DNA of 30,899 nucleotides from JBQTHD01 sp052390275 (GTDB lineage Bacteria > Actinomycetota > Acidimicrobiia > Acidimicrobiales > AC-14), in the NCBI GenBank assembly GCA_052390275.1, contig JBQTHD010000053.1, positions 1 through 30,899 on the forward strand, given 5' to 3'. Positions 21,339 to 29,659 of the stretch are shown here, piece by piece (the first letter of the stretch is position 1; every line of letters starts with the position of its first letter). The notes beneath the pieces were generated by a model. That model searched no databases. It saw only the letters and a list, made by a program, of their open reading frames with translations, and was not told the origin of the DNA. Made by a program: the position numbers and the translations under genes.

Positions 21339-24300
21339 TCAAGCATTCCCGGGATGGCCGCGAGGGGATGGCACCCGGTCTGTGCCTCGAACTCCGCTGA
21401 ACGCGGCTGTCATCAGCGCCGCCTGCTCCCGTTCATGGGTCACCCGGCTGCCGGTGGCCGGACTGGGCGACACCGGGCGGCAAACACGATCGACGACATC
21501 GATTCCGCCCTCGGCCAGTCGATCCAACGCCCATCGTCCCGCGCCCATGTTCTTCGGCTCCTCCTGCAGCCACACAACCTCGCTACCGGGGTAGCGCTCC
21601 AGCAGCCGAGCCAATTCCTGTCCCGGCCACGGATGGAGCGATTCGACCCGCAGGACCGCCACCGGGTAGCTGTTCGCGTCCCGGGCGGCAATGGCTTCGG
21701 TCGCCACCTTGCCCGAGGCCAAAAGGACGCGCCGGGCAGTGCTGGGTGGGTTGGGATCGGCCAGCACCGGCCGGAACCTCCCACCCGTCAACTCCCCCAC
21801 CGCTGACCTCCAGGCCCGGGACCGCAGACCGGACTTGGGGGCCATCACCACCATCGGGACCGACGCCTGCGCCCGCGCCTGGCGGCGCAGCAGGTGGAAG
21901 TACTGGGCGGCGGTGGTGGGGCTGACGACAGTGAGGTTCTCCCCGGCGCACAGGGTGAGAAACCGCTCCAGTCGGGCCGATGAGTGCTCCGGCCCCTGAC
22001 CCTCGTAGCCGTGGGGCAAGAGAAGAACCAGTCGGCTGTTCTGCCCCCACTTGTCCTGCGCCGAGGCGATGAACTGATCAACCACTATCTGGGCTCCGTT
22101 GACAAAATCACCAAACTGCGCCTCCCAGATCACCAGTGAATTGGCCGCGATCGTGGAGTATCCATACTCGAATCCCAGTGCGGCATACTCTGAAAGGGAA
22201 GAATCGACTACCCACGCCCTTCCGGGCATATCCAAATTCGCCAGAGGCGTATACTCCCCGCCGGTGAGGTAATCCACCAGGACAGCGTGGCGATGGGCGA
22301 AGGTTCCTCGTTGGGAGTCCTGTCCGCTGAGACGGACGTCGTGGCCGTCGCCCAGGAGCGATCCCAGAGCCAGGGCCTCGGCCAGGGCCCAGTCCACTGT
22401 GCCCGCCCCGAACATCCTCTGGCGATCGGCCCACTGCGGTTCAAGTTTGGGGTGGACGGTGAAACCCGGGGGCAGGCGGTGGAGTCCCTCCACCAGGCTC
22501 GACAGCCGATCCAGATCGACGCAGGTGTCGGGTCCGTGATCGGTTGACCGCTTCTCGTCCTCGTCGGCTTCCGGGCCCGCAACGGCGGGCGCCGAGGCGG
22601 GGTTGGACTCGACGACTGGCCGGTCAAGGCTTGATCGGGTGGCCGCGAAAGCGGCCTGCATTCGTTCTGAAAAGTCCGCCAGGGCGCCTTCGGTCTCCGC
22701 CTCCGATATGTCTCCCCGCCGGATCAGGGCCTCGGTATAGAGCATCCGAACCGATCGTTGACGCGCGATCCGTCGATACATGACCGGTTGCGTATACGAC
22801 GGGTCGTCGCCTTCGTTGTGTCCGTTGCGCCGGTAGCAGACCAGATCAATAACCACGTCCCGGCCGAAGGTCCGGCGGAAATCGAAGGCCACGCGCGCAA
22901 CCCGGACGCAAGCTTCAGGATCGTCGCCGTTGACGTGGAATATGGGCGCCTGCACCGCCTTGGCCACATCGGTCGGGTAGGTGGAGGACCGGGCCTCGGT
23001 GATCGAGGTCGTAAACCCCAGTTGATTGTTGATGACCACGTGGATGGTCCCGCCCACCCGGTAGCCGGACAGGCCCGAGAGGTTGAGCGTCTCGGCCACC
23101 ACCCCCTGGCCGGCGAAGGCCGCGTCGCCGTGGATCAGGATCGGTACTGCGCCGGCCCCCTCCGGGCACTCGTTTCCGGTGTCTCGCCCGTCTTCGGCGT
23201 CGCGCAGTGCCCGCACCATTCCAACCACCACGGGCCCCACCGCTTCGAGGTGCGACGGGTTGGATGCCAGCGTCACCGCCACCCGCCCTCCGCACGCGGC
23301 CGTGAAGATTCCGGCCGCCCCCAGGTGGTACTGCACGTCACCGGATCCCTGGGTGGTGGCTGGATCGAGATCGCCGTCGAAGGCCCGGAACATCTGGGCC
23401 AGCGGCTTGCCCACGATGTTGGCCAGAACGTTCAATCGGCCCCGGTGGGCCATGCCCATCACCACCTGGCCCACCCCGGCCCCGGCCGCCTCCCCCAGAA
23501 GGGTGTCGAGGATGGGGATCAGGCTTTCGGCCCCTTCCAGGCCAAAGCGCTTGTGACCCACGTACTTGGTGTGCAGGAAGCGCTCGAAGGCTTCGGCCGC
23601 GTTCAGACATCCCAAAATCCGCTGCTGGTCCCCGCCGGCGATAGCGTGTTGTGGGCGCTCCACCCGGTCCTGGATCCAGCGCTTGGGCTCGGGGTCGGAC
23701 ATGTGCATGTACTCCACCCCGACATGGCGGCAATAGGCATCGCGCAACAGACCGAGGAGATCGCCCAGCGTCATCTGCTCCCGGCCGCCCACCCCGTCGA
23801 CGAAGAACTCCCGTTCGAGGTCCCAGATGGACAGGCCCAGATTGGCAGGATCGAGTTCGGGGTGGGTGACCGGCGCTGCCAGGCCAAGGGGATCGAGGTC
23901 GGCGATTAGGTGGCCCCGAACCCGGTAGAGGTTGATCAGCCTCTGGACCTTTACCTGCTTCGCCAGTCGGCCTTCCCGGTGATCCGGGGGGTTGGAATCG
24001 GCCATCCAGGCTACCGCCCGGTAGGGCACCCGCAAGGACCCGAAGATGTCGTCGTAGAAGCCCTCCCCGCCCGCCAGCGCGCCGCCCAGCAGGAGGTCGT
24101 GGACCCGGGTGAGGAACCGTCCCGAATCGGCCCCACCGATGACCCGGTGGTCGTAGGTGTTGGTCAAAGTGACCGTCTTGGACACTCCCAACTCGGCCAC
24201 CGCCCGGGGATCGGCGCCGGCGAACTCCGCCGGAAAGGTGACGGCCCCCACTGCCACGATGGCGGACTGGCCGGCGGGAAGGCGGGCGACTGACGCCGAG

Positions 24301-25040
24301 GTTCCCAGCATGCCGGGATTGGTCAGTGTGACCAGGGGACCTGCCAACTCCTCAGGTGTGGCCCGGCCGGTGCGAACCCGGGCGACTGCGTCCTCGTAGG
24401 CGGCCCGGAACTGGGAGAAATCAAAGGTGTCCGCCTGGCGGATCACAGGGACCATCAGGCGGCGGGTGCCGTCCCGGCGCTCGACGTCCACAGCCACGCC
24501 CAGGTCCACGTGCTCATGAGCCCGGGCCGCCGGCCCGGACGGGGTCTCGACGTGGGTGGTGCGAAGGACGGGTGACTCGGCCAGGGCCTTGAGCACCGCG
24601 TAGGCGATGAAGTGGGTGAGTGTGACCCTCATTCCGCCGGACCGGACCAGGTGGCGATTGGCGATGGTGCGGTTGACCTCCAGCAGGCGGGCGGGGATCA
24701 CCCGGACGGTGGTGGCAGTGGGTACGGCGAGGCTGGCCGCCATTGCCTCGGCCACCCGGGCGGCGGACCCCACCAGCGGCCGGTCCGGCGGCGGGGCGGA
24801 TCGGCCGTCGAGAGCGGCCGCCGACGGCGGTGCCTGCACCGATGCCGGTTGCGCCTGTCCTGGGCCTGCGGTTGAGCGGGGCAGTGCGGACGGGTCGTGC
24901 ACGTCGGTGTGAAAGAACTCCCGCCAACCCGCCGACACGCTCGCAGGATCAGCCAGGAACTGCTCGCGCAGGTCGTCCACCCAACCGGCGTTGACGCCGA
25001 ACGAGGAACTTCGAGGGGCCAGCCCGGCCGGTTCTGGCAC
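21339..25040 (-). CDS. kgd: Multifunctional 2-oxoglutarate dehydrogenase E1/E2 (OdhA/Kgd type)
   Basis: A 1233-residue fused enzyme, the usual actinobacterial length. Residues 10-45 (SSSFGVNAGWVDDLREQFLA) form the E1 N-terminal helix. A Pro/Ala linker follows, then an E2 succinyltransferase catalytic domain without lipoyl domain (about 95-345, with the His298 active site in TYDHRVIGGADSG), and then the thiamine-diphosphate E1 domain (HGDAAFAGQGVVAETLNLSG, INNQLGFTTS, YRRNGHNEGDDPSYTQPVMY, SQRGTFAHRHAVL). It converts 2-oxoglutarate to succinyl-CoA in the TCA cycle together with AceF and Lpd. In other actinobacteria it is inhibited by the FHA protein GarA/OdhI. Start GTG 25040. The stop lies at the edge of the inverted-repeat element. 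Confidence 0.95.
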   Translation of the reverse strand: MPEPAGLAPRSSSFGVNAGWVDDLREQFLADPASVSAGWREFFHTDVHDPSALPRSTAGPGQAQPASVQAPPSAAALDGRSAPPPDRPLVGSAARVAEAMAASLAVPTATTVRVIPARLLEVNRTIANRHLVRSGGMRVTLTHFIAYAVLKALAESPVLRTTHVETPSGPAARAHEHVDLGVAVDVERRDGTRRLMVPVIRQADTFDFSQFRAAYEDAVARVRTGRATPEELAGPLVTLTNPGMLGTSASVARLPAGQSAIVAVGAVTFPAEFAGADPRAVAELGVSKTVTLTNTYDHRVIGGADSGRFLTRVHDLLLGGALAGGEGFYDDIFGSLRVPYRAVAWMADSNPPDHREGRLAKQVKVQRLINLYRVRGHLIADLDPLGLAAPVTHPELDPANLGLSIWDLEREFFVDGVGGREQMTLGDLLGLLRDAYCRHVGVEYMHMSDPEPKRWIQDRVERPQHAIAGGDQQRILGCLNAAEAFERFLHTKYVGHKRFGLEGAESLIPILDTLLGEAAGAGVGQVVMGMAHRGRLNVLANIVGKPLAQMFRAFDGDLDPATTQGSGDVQYHLGAAGIFTAACGGRVAVTLASNPSHLEAVGPVVVGMVRALRDAEDGRDTGNECPEGAGAVPILIHGDAAFAGQGVVAETLNLSGLSGYRVGGTIHVVINNQLGFTTSITEARSSTYPTDVAKAVQAPIFHVNGDDPEACVRVARVAFDFRRTFGRDVVIDLVCYRRNGHNEGDDPSYTQPVMYRRIARQRSVRMLYTEALIRRGDISEAETEGALADFSERMQAAFAATRSSLDRPVVESNPASAPAVAGPEADEDEKRSTDHGPDTCVDLDRLSSLVEGLHRLPPGFTVHPKLEPQWADRQRMFGAGTVDWALAEALALGSLLGDGHDVRLSGQDSQRGTFAHRHAVLVDYLTGGEYTPLANLDMPGRAWVVDSSLSEYAALGFEYGYSTIAANSLVIWEAQFGDFVNGAQIVVDQFIASAQDKWGQNSRLVLLLPHGYEGQGPEHSSARLERFLTLCAGENLTVVSPTTAAQYFHLLRRQARAQASVPMVVMAPKSGLRSRAWRSAVGELTGGRFRPVLADPNPPSTARRVLLASGKVATEAIAARDANSYPVAVLRVESLHPWPGQELARLLERYPGSEVVWLQEEPKNMGAGRWALDRLAEGGIDVVDRVCRPVSPSPATGSRVTHEREQAALMTAAFSGVRGTDRVPSPRGHPGNA

Positions 25041-25377
25041 GGTTTGAGCCTACGCGTCCAGGGTCGGTAGCGACGAGGTCGCTAGGCGACGGGGCCAACA
25101 AAGCTAAGGGCCGGGGCTGAGGTGCACGGCGGACGCACCCCAGACCCCGACGCGTCGGAAACTTGACAGAAACATTGGCCCACGTCAAGGAAAAACTCGA
25201 TCGGCCCTCATCTGCAGTTGCCTGCCTTCGTCGCCAACGACCTCACGGCCAATTGCGACGGCTTCTTGTGCGGTCCTGACGCCGGCGCCGAAAGTCCTCG
25301 GCCAGGCCCCTTCCTCCGCCGGCAGCCAGGGACCGACGCCCGCAGGCGGGGTCTCAAGCCGGTGCCGCCGGGCGTCG
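25041..25377. other. Upstream region of kgd, no gene seen
   Basis: This 337-bp divergent region between kgd (leftward) and the zinc-ribbon gene (rightward) holds a 7-bp hairpin with 3-nt loop, TAGCGAC-GAG-GTCGCTA (25068-25084), and a spaced inverted repeat CTTGAC...GTCAAG around 25162-25189. Each half of the latter carries a TTGAC, so it could give a -35 element in either direction, but I see no good -10. The longer frames crossing it have no recognisable protein features. Confidence 0.5.
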
Positions 25378-25653
25378 ATGACTACGCCCATGACCATGCA
25401 GATGGAGTCGCCTCTCATCGCACCGGCCCCGGCCCCATCGCCGGGACGGTTGACCAGCCGGGCGGTCGTGCGCATCGTGGAAGCCGGCAACTCCGCCTCC
25501 TGTGCCCACTGCGGCCTACTGGTGAAGTTCCGTGCCCGCCACCGCCTCACCCAGGTGATCGCCAACGTCTACGTGGACGGCCGCTGGGCCCGGGTGGAGC
25601 ACTACCACTCCAACTGTTACGACGAAGCCGGCCAGCCCTACGGCCTGTCGTAG
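25378..25653 (+). CDS. Small zinc-ribbon-like protein
   Basis: A 91-residue protein of no family known to me. After a variable N-terminus the core ASCAHCGLLVKFRARHRLTQ runs into VIANVYVDGRWARVEHYHSNCYDEAGQPYG. CxxC near residue 42 and HxHxxxC near residue 75 form a plausible one-zinc ribbon. Antisense and longer plus-strand frames in the same place look random by comparison. The start may be ATG 25378 or one of the ATGs at 25390, 25396 and 25402; none has a good ribosome binding site. The stop lies 60 bp before the convergent Uma2 gene. Confidence 0.7.
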   Translation: MTTPMTMQMESPLIAPAPAPSPGRLTSRAVVRIVEAGNSASCAHCGLLVKFRARHRLTQVIANVYVDGRWARVEHYHSNCYDEAGQPYGLS

Positions 25654-25711
25654 CAAGCCTCAGGCACTACGGACCTTTCGGAACCCACGCCCATATCGTC
25701 CTCCTGCCTGC

Positions 25712-26266
25712 CTATCGCCGCAACAGGCCGGCCACGTCGATGACCAGGCCGGGAAGGCAGGCGGGTGAGACCGTCTCGCCCGGTTCAAAGATGACGGGCT
25801 TGGGATAACGGCTGGCTCCGGCCTCCAGGAGGTGCACCTCCACCCGGTCCCCGTCGGGGTCGACCACCCAGTACTCCCCCACCCCGTGGCGCCCATAGAG
25901 ATCTCGCTTGCGAACCCGGTCAGTGTGGGAATCAGACACCACCTCGATCAACAGCGTGGGCGCACCGGCAATGTTGAGATCTCCGACGATGCCGACGTTC
26001 GCATCGGCCACGAAAACGATGTCGGGTTCGACCACCTGGTGCGGCCCGAGAACCACGTCGTAGGGAGCCACAAAGACCCGGCCCCCGCCGTGCGCCTTGA
26101 GGTGCGTCCAGAACGTGCCGTAAAGCTCGCCGACCACGTCCTGGTGTCGTGTTCCGGGTGACGGTGACACCACCACCTCCCCGTCGATGAGTTCCCGGCG
26201 CACGCCATCATCGGGAAAGGCGGCGAAATCGTCGTAGGTCAGCAGCGCCTGCTGTGCCAGGGCCAT
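25712..26266 (-). CDS. Uma2 family endonuclease (DUF820, PD-(D/E)XK fold)
   Basis: A 184-residue Uma2/DUF820 protein. Features of the family are the opening YDDFAAFPDDGVRRELIDGE, the ...PGTRHQDVVGELY helix, VEPDIVFVADAN (the acidic strand of the PD-(D/E)XK site), LLIEVVSDSHTDRVRKRDLY with Glu and Lys, and GVGEYWVVDPDGDRVEVHLL. These proteins are abundant in cyanobacteria, Chloroflexi and some actinobacteria and behave like mobile single genes; the biological role is unknown. Start ATG 26266. A deleted second copy lies at 27458-27593, with an RTX gene between. The last residues read VIDVAGLLRR, a common Uma2 ending. Confidence 0.88.
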   Translation of the reverse strand: MALAQQALLTYDDFAAFPDDGVRRELIDGEVVVSPSPGTRHQDVVGELYGTFWTHLKAHGGGRVFVAPYDVVLGPHQVVEPDIVFVADANVGIVGDLNIAGAPTLLIEVVSDSHTDRVRKRDLYGRHGVGEYWVVDPDGDRVEVHLLEAGASRYPKPVIFEPGETVSPACLPGLVIDVAGLLRR

Positions 26267-26303
26267 TGGTCACGTTACCGCTGGCAGAATCCCCCGTGGC
26301 CGG

Positions 26304-27236
26304 TCAGCCCTGGCCGCCGGGGACAAGTTGGGAGCCGGTGCCGTCGTACACGGAGTCGGCGCCCCTACCTCCCCGGAAGCGGTCCCGGCCCTCCCCGTCG
26401 ATCAGGCGGTCGACCCCCGTTCCCCCGACCAGGAAATCCTGGTCCTGGCCGCCGAAGAGCAGGTCGTTCCCCGGCCCCGCCGCAGATGACGTCGTCCCCG
26501 CCGCCCCCGTCGATGCGATCATCCCCCGCGCCGCCATGGATCACATCGGCCCCCGACGTGCCCCGCAGGGTGTCGGCTCCACTGGTCCCCCGGATGCTCA
26601 CCCGGCGACCGTGGCACCGCTCGGCCGCCCCCCCACCCGAACGACCATCCGGGCAGTCGTCCTGGCGAGCGGCCACCGGCGCGGGCGGCAGGTCGGTTTG
26701 GGCCTCTGTGGGCGGACGCTGCCCGGCCACAGCGAAAGATCCTCGAGCGATGAGCTGCCCGCCCTGAAGATTGGGTCCCGTCGCCATTACCGAATAGGTT
26801 CCGTCGAGAACCCCGGTTGCAATAAAGTATGTTGCGGCGATGCGGCCCACGCCGTCGACATCCGTTCTGAAATCAGCCCCCGCTATACCTGCGATTTGGA
26901 CCCGAACGTTACTATCGCGAAATCCGAAATCCCGGAAGCCCTGGGCCCGCATGGTGATGGTATCCAGCCGACGGGCGGGGTTGGGGGTGATGACCAGATC
27001 GGTCGAGGTGTTGACGCCGTCAGGACCCGTGACCGTTGGACCCGTTGTGTTGGTTGTTCCTGTCGTACCGGTTGGCCCGGTTGTGTTGGTTGTCCCCGTC
27101 GTATCGCTGGGGCGGGTGATGACCGTTGGGCAGTCCCGCCGGGCCTCGGCCGCCTGGCCCTGGGCGGTGCCGGGAACCAACCCTACGAGTAGTGACCCCC
27201 CCCCAGGGCCAGGGCCATCCATCGGCCCTTCGCCAC
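26304..27236 (-). pseudogene. Secreted RTX-repeat (calcium-binding) protein gene with two frame breaks
   Basis: The C-terminal third consists of RTX nonapeptides: GTSGADTLRGTSGADVIHGG, GDDRIDGGGGDDVICGGAG, then after a frame change NDLLFGGQDQDFLVGGTGVD and RGADSVYDGTGSQLVPGGQG. The change is an extra G in a GGGG run (26469-26472). The N-terminus has a second break: GTG 27236 opens a good signal peptide (VAKGRWMALALGGG) but nine C/G bases at 27196-27204 put it out of frame with the continuation SLLVGLVPGTAQGQAAEA; ten would keep the frame. The middle has Thr/Asn/Gly-rich repeats (TTGTTNTTGPTGTTGTTNTT) and an Ig-like region. RTX repeats bind calcium outside the cell. It may be a pseudogene, a phase-variable gene, or two sequencing errors in G runs. 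Confidence 0.7.
27196..27204. repeat. 9-bp homopolymer tract in the RTX signal peptide
   Basis: Nine consecutive C (G on the coding strand) lie inside the predicted signal peptide. With nine bases the signal peptide and the mature protein are in different frames; with ten they join. Such tracts gain and lose bases by slippage, and the position is typical for on/off phase variation. A base-calling error at a homopolymer would look the same. Confidence 0.8.
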
Positions 27237-27457
27237 TGCGGACTGACCGATCTTTCGAATACCCGCCACTGGAACTCCCCTTCCCTCGCCTAAGAGACCC
27301 GGCACCATGTCCACCCTTACGTGCCCAGGACAAGACCCGGTGCTCCCTCAGGCGGACAGGAAGCGTCGCCTCGATGAGGACCTACGTCCTGGCAGCAAGC
27401 GCCGAGGATTGCCCATTTTGTCGAAGGCCCTGTACGGCCCGGCTGCGTCGGCTTGCC

Positions 27458-27593
27458 GCCGCAACAAGCCGGCCACGTCGATGACCAGGCCGGGAAGGCA
27501 GGCGGGTGAGCGCCATCGTCGGGAAAGGCGGCGAGATCGTCGTAGGTCAGCAGCGCCTGCTGTGCCAGGGCTATTGGTCACGTACCGCTGGCA
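27458..27593 (-). pseudogene. Remnant of a second Uma2 gene with a 433-bp internal deletion
   Basis: Bases 27458-27510 match 25717-25769 at 52 of 53 positions (the 3' end of the Uma2 gene, encoding the PACLPGLVIDVAGLLRR ending). Bases 27511-27593 match 26203-26286 at 80 of 84 positions (the 5' end plus 20 bp upstream). The 433 bp between, 25770-26202, are missing. The start codon has changed from ATG to ATA. The match stops sharply on both sides, so a piece containing just the Uma2 gene was duplicated and then collapsed. Confidence 0.9.
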
Positions 27594-27706
27594 TCCAACG
27601 ACATCGCCTGGGGTAGCGACCGTTGTCCATTGGCGCTGGCCTTCGTCGAACGAGGGTCGGGCGATACCCCTTACGGGCTATTGGGTTTAGGCGTATCGTC
27701 TCGGCC

Positions 27707-27955
27707 ATGAGTGAGCAGGTTCTCGTCACCCTCCAGGACCGCAGTCGGGCCAACCTCGGGAAGCTGGCCACCCATGACCGGTACCTCGTCCACCGAGAGC
27801 CCGATGGCACCCTCATATGGCAGCCCGCCGAGGTGATGTCGGTCACCGAAGCGCGGTTGCTGGCCGACGAATCGTTGATGAAGGTGGTCGCAACGAACCG
27901 CACGGATCCCGATCGGCTGCGGCAGCGGGATCGCTCGACCTCTCCTCGCGCCTAG
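27707..27955 (+). CDS. Antitoxin-like protein (AbrB-like fold suspected)
   Basis: An 82-residue protein: MSEQVLVTLQDRSRANLGKL, then DRYLVHREPDGTLIWQPAEV and a helical MSVTEARLLADESLMKVVA, ending in a basic tail. The pattern of two short beta hairpins followed by a helix resembles AbrB-like antitoxins or related swapped-hairpin proteins, which bind the operon promoter as well as the toxin. It ends 6 bp before the RelE-like gene, the usual antitoxin-toxin order. The ATG 27707 is chosen because homology-like sequence starts there, although the open frame extends to 27623; no clear ribosome binding site. Confidence 0.7.
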   Translation: MSEQVLVTLQDRSRANLGKLATHDRYLVHREPDGTLIWQPAEVMSVTEARLLADESLMKVVATNRTDPDRLRQRDRSTSPRA

Positions 27956-27961
27956 CTAGGC

Positions 27962-28228
27962 GTGCAACTCGCCTTCTCGCCGGAGGCGGACGAAGTGCTG
28001 ACGTCGATGGAGACAGACGAGGGTCAACGGTTTTGCGTCGGGCGCATCAACAGCGCACTCGACCTCCTTGAGTCCGACCCCGGAGACGCTCGCAATCGGC
28101 GTCGACGCTTCAACACCATTGGATTGTGGGGCATTGCGGTCATCTGTGGCAATGACGAGTGGCTCATTTTGTGGGAGCCGTTGGATAGCGAGATCATCAT
28201 GGTGCACCACATCGTCCCCGCTCCCTAG
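27962..28228 (+). CDS. RelE/ParE-like toxin
   Basis: An 88-residue protein from GTG 27962: MQLAFSPEADEVLTSMETDE, LDLLESDPGDARNRRRRFNT, GLWGIAVICGNDEWLILWEP and EIIMVHHIVPAP follow the RelE/ParE fold (one helical pair and a four-strand sheet). RelE toxins cleave mRNA on the ribosome; ParE toxins poison gyrase. The segment RNRRRRF may be an RNA-contacting basic patch, but the class is not certain. It is paired with the antitoxin-like gene 6 bp upstream. CTAGCTAG motifs flank it (around 27952 and 28225). Confidence 0.75.
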   Translation: MQLAFSPEADEVLTSMETDEGQRFCVGRINSALDLLESDPGDARNRRRRFNTIGLWGIAVICGNDEWLILWEPLDSEIIMVHHIVPAP

Positions 28229-28265
28229 CTAGCTAGCCAGGGGACCGCATGCTCTGGCTTTGGTG

Positions 28266-28299
28266 CAGCCATCGGTTGGTGGCCACCAACCGATGGCTG
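28266..28299. promoter_or_regulatory. 34-bp perfect palindrome upstream of the MerR gene
   Basis: CAGCCATCGGTTGGTGG (28266-28282) is followed directly by its exact complement to 28299, with no loop. It ends 16 bp before the MerR start codon at 28316. MerR-family operators are long inverted repeats lying between -35 and -10, so autoregulation is the likely role. If transcribed it would also fold into a 17-bp hairpin beside the start codon. Confidence 0.8.
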
Positions 28300-28315
28300 G
28301 GGATAGCTTCGGCGT

Positions 28316-28786
28316 ATGTTGGATCAGCAACTCCTGGGCGTGGTGGACGTGGCCAGGCGGACCGGGCTGTCCCGCAAAGCCCTGCGCCTCTATGAGGAAA
28401 TGGGCCTGGTGGAGCCGGCGGAGCGCACCGAGGCCGGGTACCGCCGATACGACGATGAGGCTTTGCGGCGGATCGAACTGGTGGGCCGGGCCAAGGCGCT
28501 CGGCCTCAGCCTGGCCGAGACCCGGGAGTTCATCGCCGTGGCCGAGGACTGCTGCGGGTCCGACCACCACGAGTTGGAGGAACTGGTCCACCGCAAGCTC
28601 GAGGAAACCGCCCAGCGGCTGGGGGAGTTGACCGCCCTGTTGTCCACGCTGGAGGGGGTCAAAGCCCGCCTGGAGGCCAACCACGGCACCAGCTATTGCG
28701 AGGACAGCCTGTGCACCTGCCGGCCCCTGGTCATCGGCCCGAAACCGGCCACCGCGGCCGACGCCAGCCACCTCCGGGCCAGCTGA
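28316..28786 (+). CDS. MerR family transcriptional regulator
   Basis: A 156-residue protein with the MerR helix-turn-helix and wing: LLGVVDVARRTGLSRKALRL, YEEMGLVEPAERTEAGYRRY, DDEALRRIELVGRAKALGLS, LAETREFIAV. A coiled-coil dimer helix (about residues 80-120) follows. Cys residues that could bind metal or sense redox state lie in AEDCCGSDHH (near residue 79-80) and the C-terminal SYCEDSLCTC. The effector is not known; the pattern is closer to metal or thiol-sensing MerR proteins than to multidrug regulators. The 34-bp palindrome lies just upstream. No efflux or metal gene is adjacent: the next gene on the right is convergent. Confidence 0.88.
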   Translation: MLDQQLLGVVDVARRTGLSRKALRLYEEMGLVEPAERTEAGYRRYDDEALRRIELVGRAKALGLSLAETREFIAVAEDCCGSDHHELEELVHRKLEETAQRLGELTALLSTLEGVKARLEANHGTSYCEDSLCTCRPLVIGPKPATAADASHLRAS

Positions 28787-28861
28787 CCTTCCCGGCTGGA
28801 CTTCGGTTGGGTCACAACTGACGGACTTGCGGGCCGGGGCCGAGCCCGAACCACGTTGCCC

Positions 28862-29524
28862 TCAGGCGGCCGGGGCTCGAGCCTCGAGTCGCTGGTGGAC
28901 CATAAGCCACAGCCGGTGGACCAGGGCGGCCTGGGCCTCCTGCACCCGGTGCACGCTCTGGGACCGGGCCACCAGGCAGTAGTTGAGGTTGGGATCGACC
29001 GCCATTCGGCCACCGTCGATGCCGGAGAACCCGACCGTCACCATCCCCCGGCGCTTGGCCTCGGCGAAAGCGCTCAGCAGGTTCTGGGAGTTCCCGCTGG
29101 TGGAGAACCCCACGGCCACGTCCCCCGCCCGGCCGTGGGCCATGAGTTGGCGGGAGAAGACATTGTCGAATCCCACGTCGTTGGACAGGGCCGTGATTAC
29201 CGCCTGGTCGGCCACCAACGACCGGGCCGGCAGATACCGGACCCCAGGTCGCCCGTCGGCGAAGAGAGCCACGATTCCGTCGGCGTCGGTGGCGCTGCCC
29301 CCGTTACCAAAGGCGTAAAGCCGCCCGCCGGCGGCGAAAGATTCAGCCATGGCCCCGGCCGCCGCGGCCAGGAGGTCCCGGCTCTCGGCCAACGATTGCC
29401 GGCAAAGGTCCAGGCTGACCCCCCACTTGCCGGCGGCCGACAGGGAGAGGTCGTCGAGCAGGGCGGCGGCATCGGTGTCGGCCCCTTCGATGAAGGGGTA
29501 GAGGAAATCGGTCGACTCGGTCAT
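28862..29524 (-). CDS. SIS domain protein, GmhA-like
   Basis: A 220-residue protein of the GmhA (sedoheptulose-7-phosphate isomerase) type: LDLCRQSLAESRDLLAAAAG, GGRLYAFGNGGSATDADGIV, VITALSNDVGFDNVFSRQLM, GDVAVGFSTSGNSQNLLSAF and a final ALVHRLWLMVHQRLEA. The sugar-phosphate-binding GNGGSA and STSGNS loops are intact. GmhA makes D-glycero-heptose-7-phosphate for heptose-containing glycans, but near-identical SIS proteins are also encoded in actinobacterial NiFe-hydrogenase maturation clusters, and the HypC/HupF fusion gene upstream favours that context. Its ATG overlaps the stop of a possible short ORF (ATGA). It is convergent with the MerR gene. Confidence 0.82.
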   Translation of the reverse strand: MTESTDFLYPFIEGADTDAAALLDDLSLSAAGKWGVSLDLCRQSLAESRDLLAAAAGAMAESFAAGGRLYAFGNGGSATDADGIVALFADGRPGVRYLPARSLVADQAVITALSNDVGFDNVFSRQLMAHGRAGDVAVGFSTSGNSQNLLSAFAEAKRRGMVTVGFSGIDGGRMAVDPNLNYCLVARSQSVHRVQEAQAALVHRLWLMVHQRLEARAPAA

Positions 29525-29655
29525 CGGTCCATTCCCGTTGCGCGCCGCGCCCGACCGACCCGGCCGGGCGTCCCCGTCGACCCGTTGGCTGCAAGCGACG
29601 CTGTGGTGGCACCCGACCCGTCGCTGCCAGCCGCCAGGTCGTGCAGGGCCACCAC
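29521..29655 (-). CDS. Possible 44-residue linker ORF between the two SIS genes
   Basis: A frame from GTG 29655 (VVALHDLAAGSDGSGATTAS, ending GRVGRARRATGMDR) starts four bases after the stop of the SIS-HypC gene and ends in a TGA that overlaps the GmhA-like ATG (ATGA). Tight spacing on both sides is what an operon gene looks like, but the sequence is low in complexity, has no known domain, and might be a remnant. Confidence 0.3.
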   Translation of the reverse strand: MVALHDLAAGSDGSGATTASLAANGSTGTPGRVGRARRATGMDR

Positions 29656-29659
29656 CGTG

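Noticed and set aside
22758..23909. 383-codon plus-strand frame inside kgd
   Set aside because: Antisense of the E1 domain; open only because of high third-position GC.
25185..25565. 126-codon minus-strand frame covering the zinc-ribbon gene
   Set aside because: No motif and low-complexity composition; the plus-strand frame has paired Cys/His ligands.
27952..28238. CTAGCTAG motifs flanking the toxin gene as a third CTAG-ended element
   Set aside because: They lack the TGC and the inverted arms of the other elements; probably simple TA-rich stop-codon contexts.
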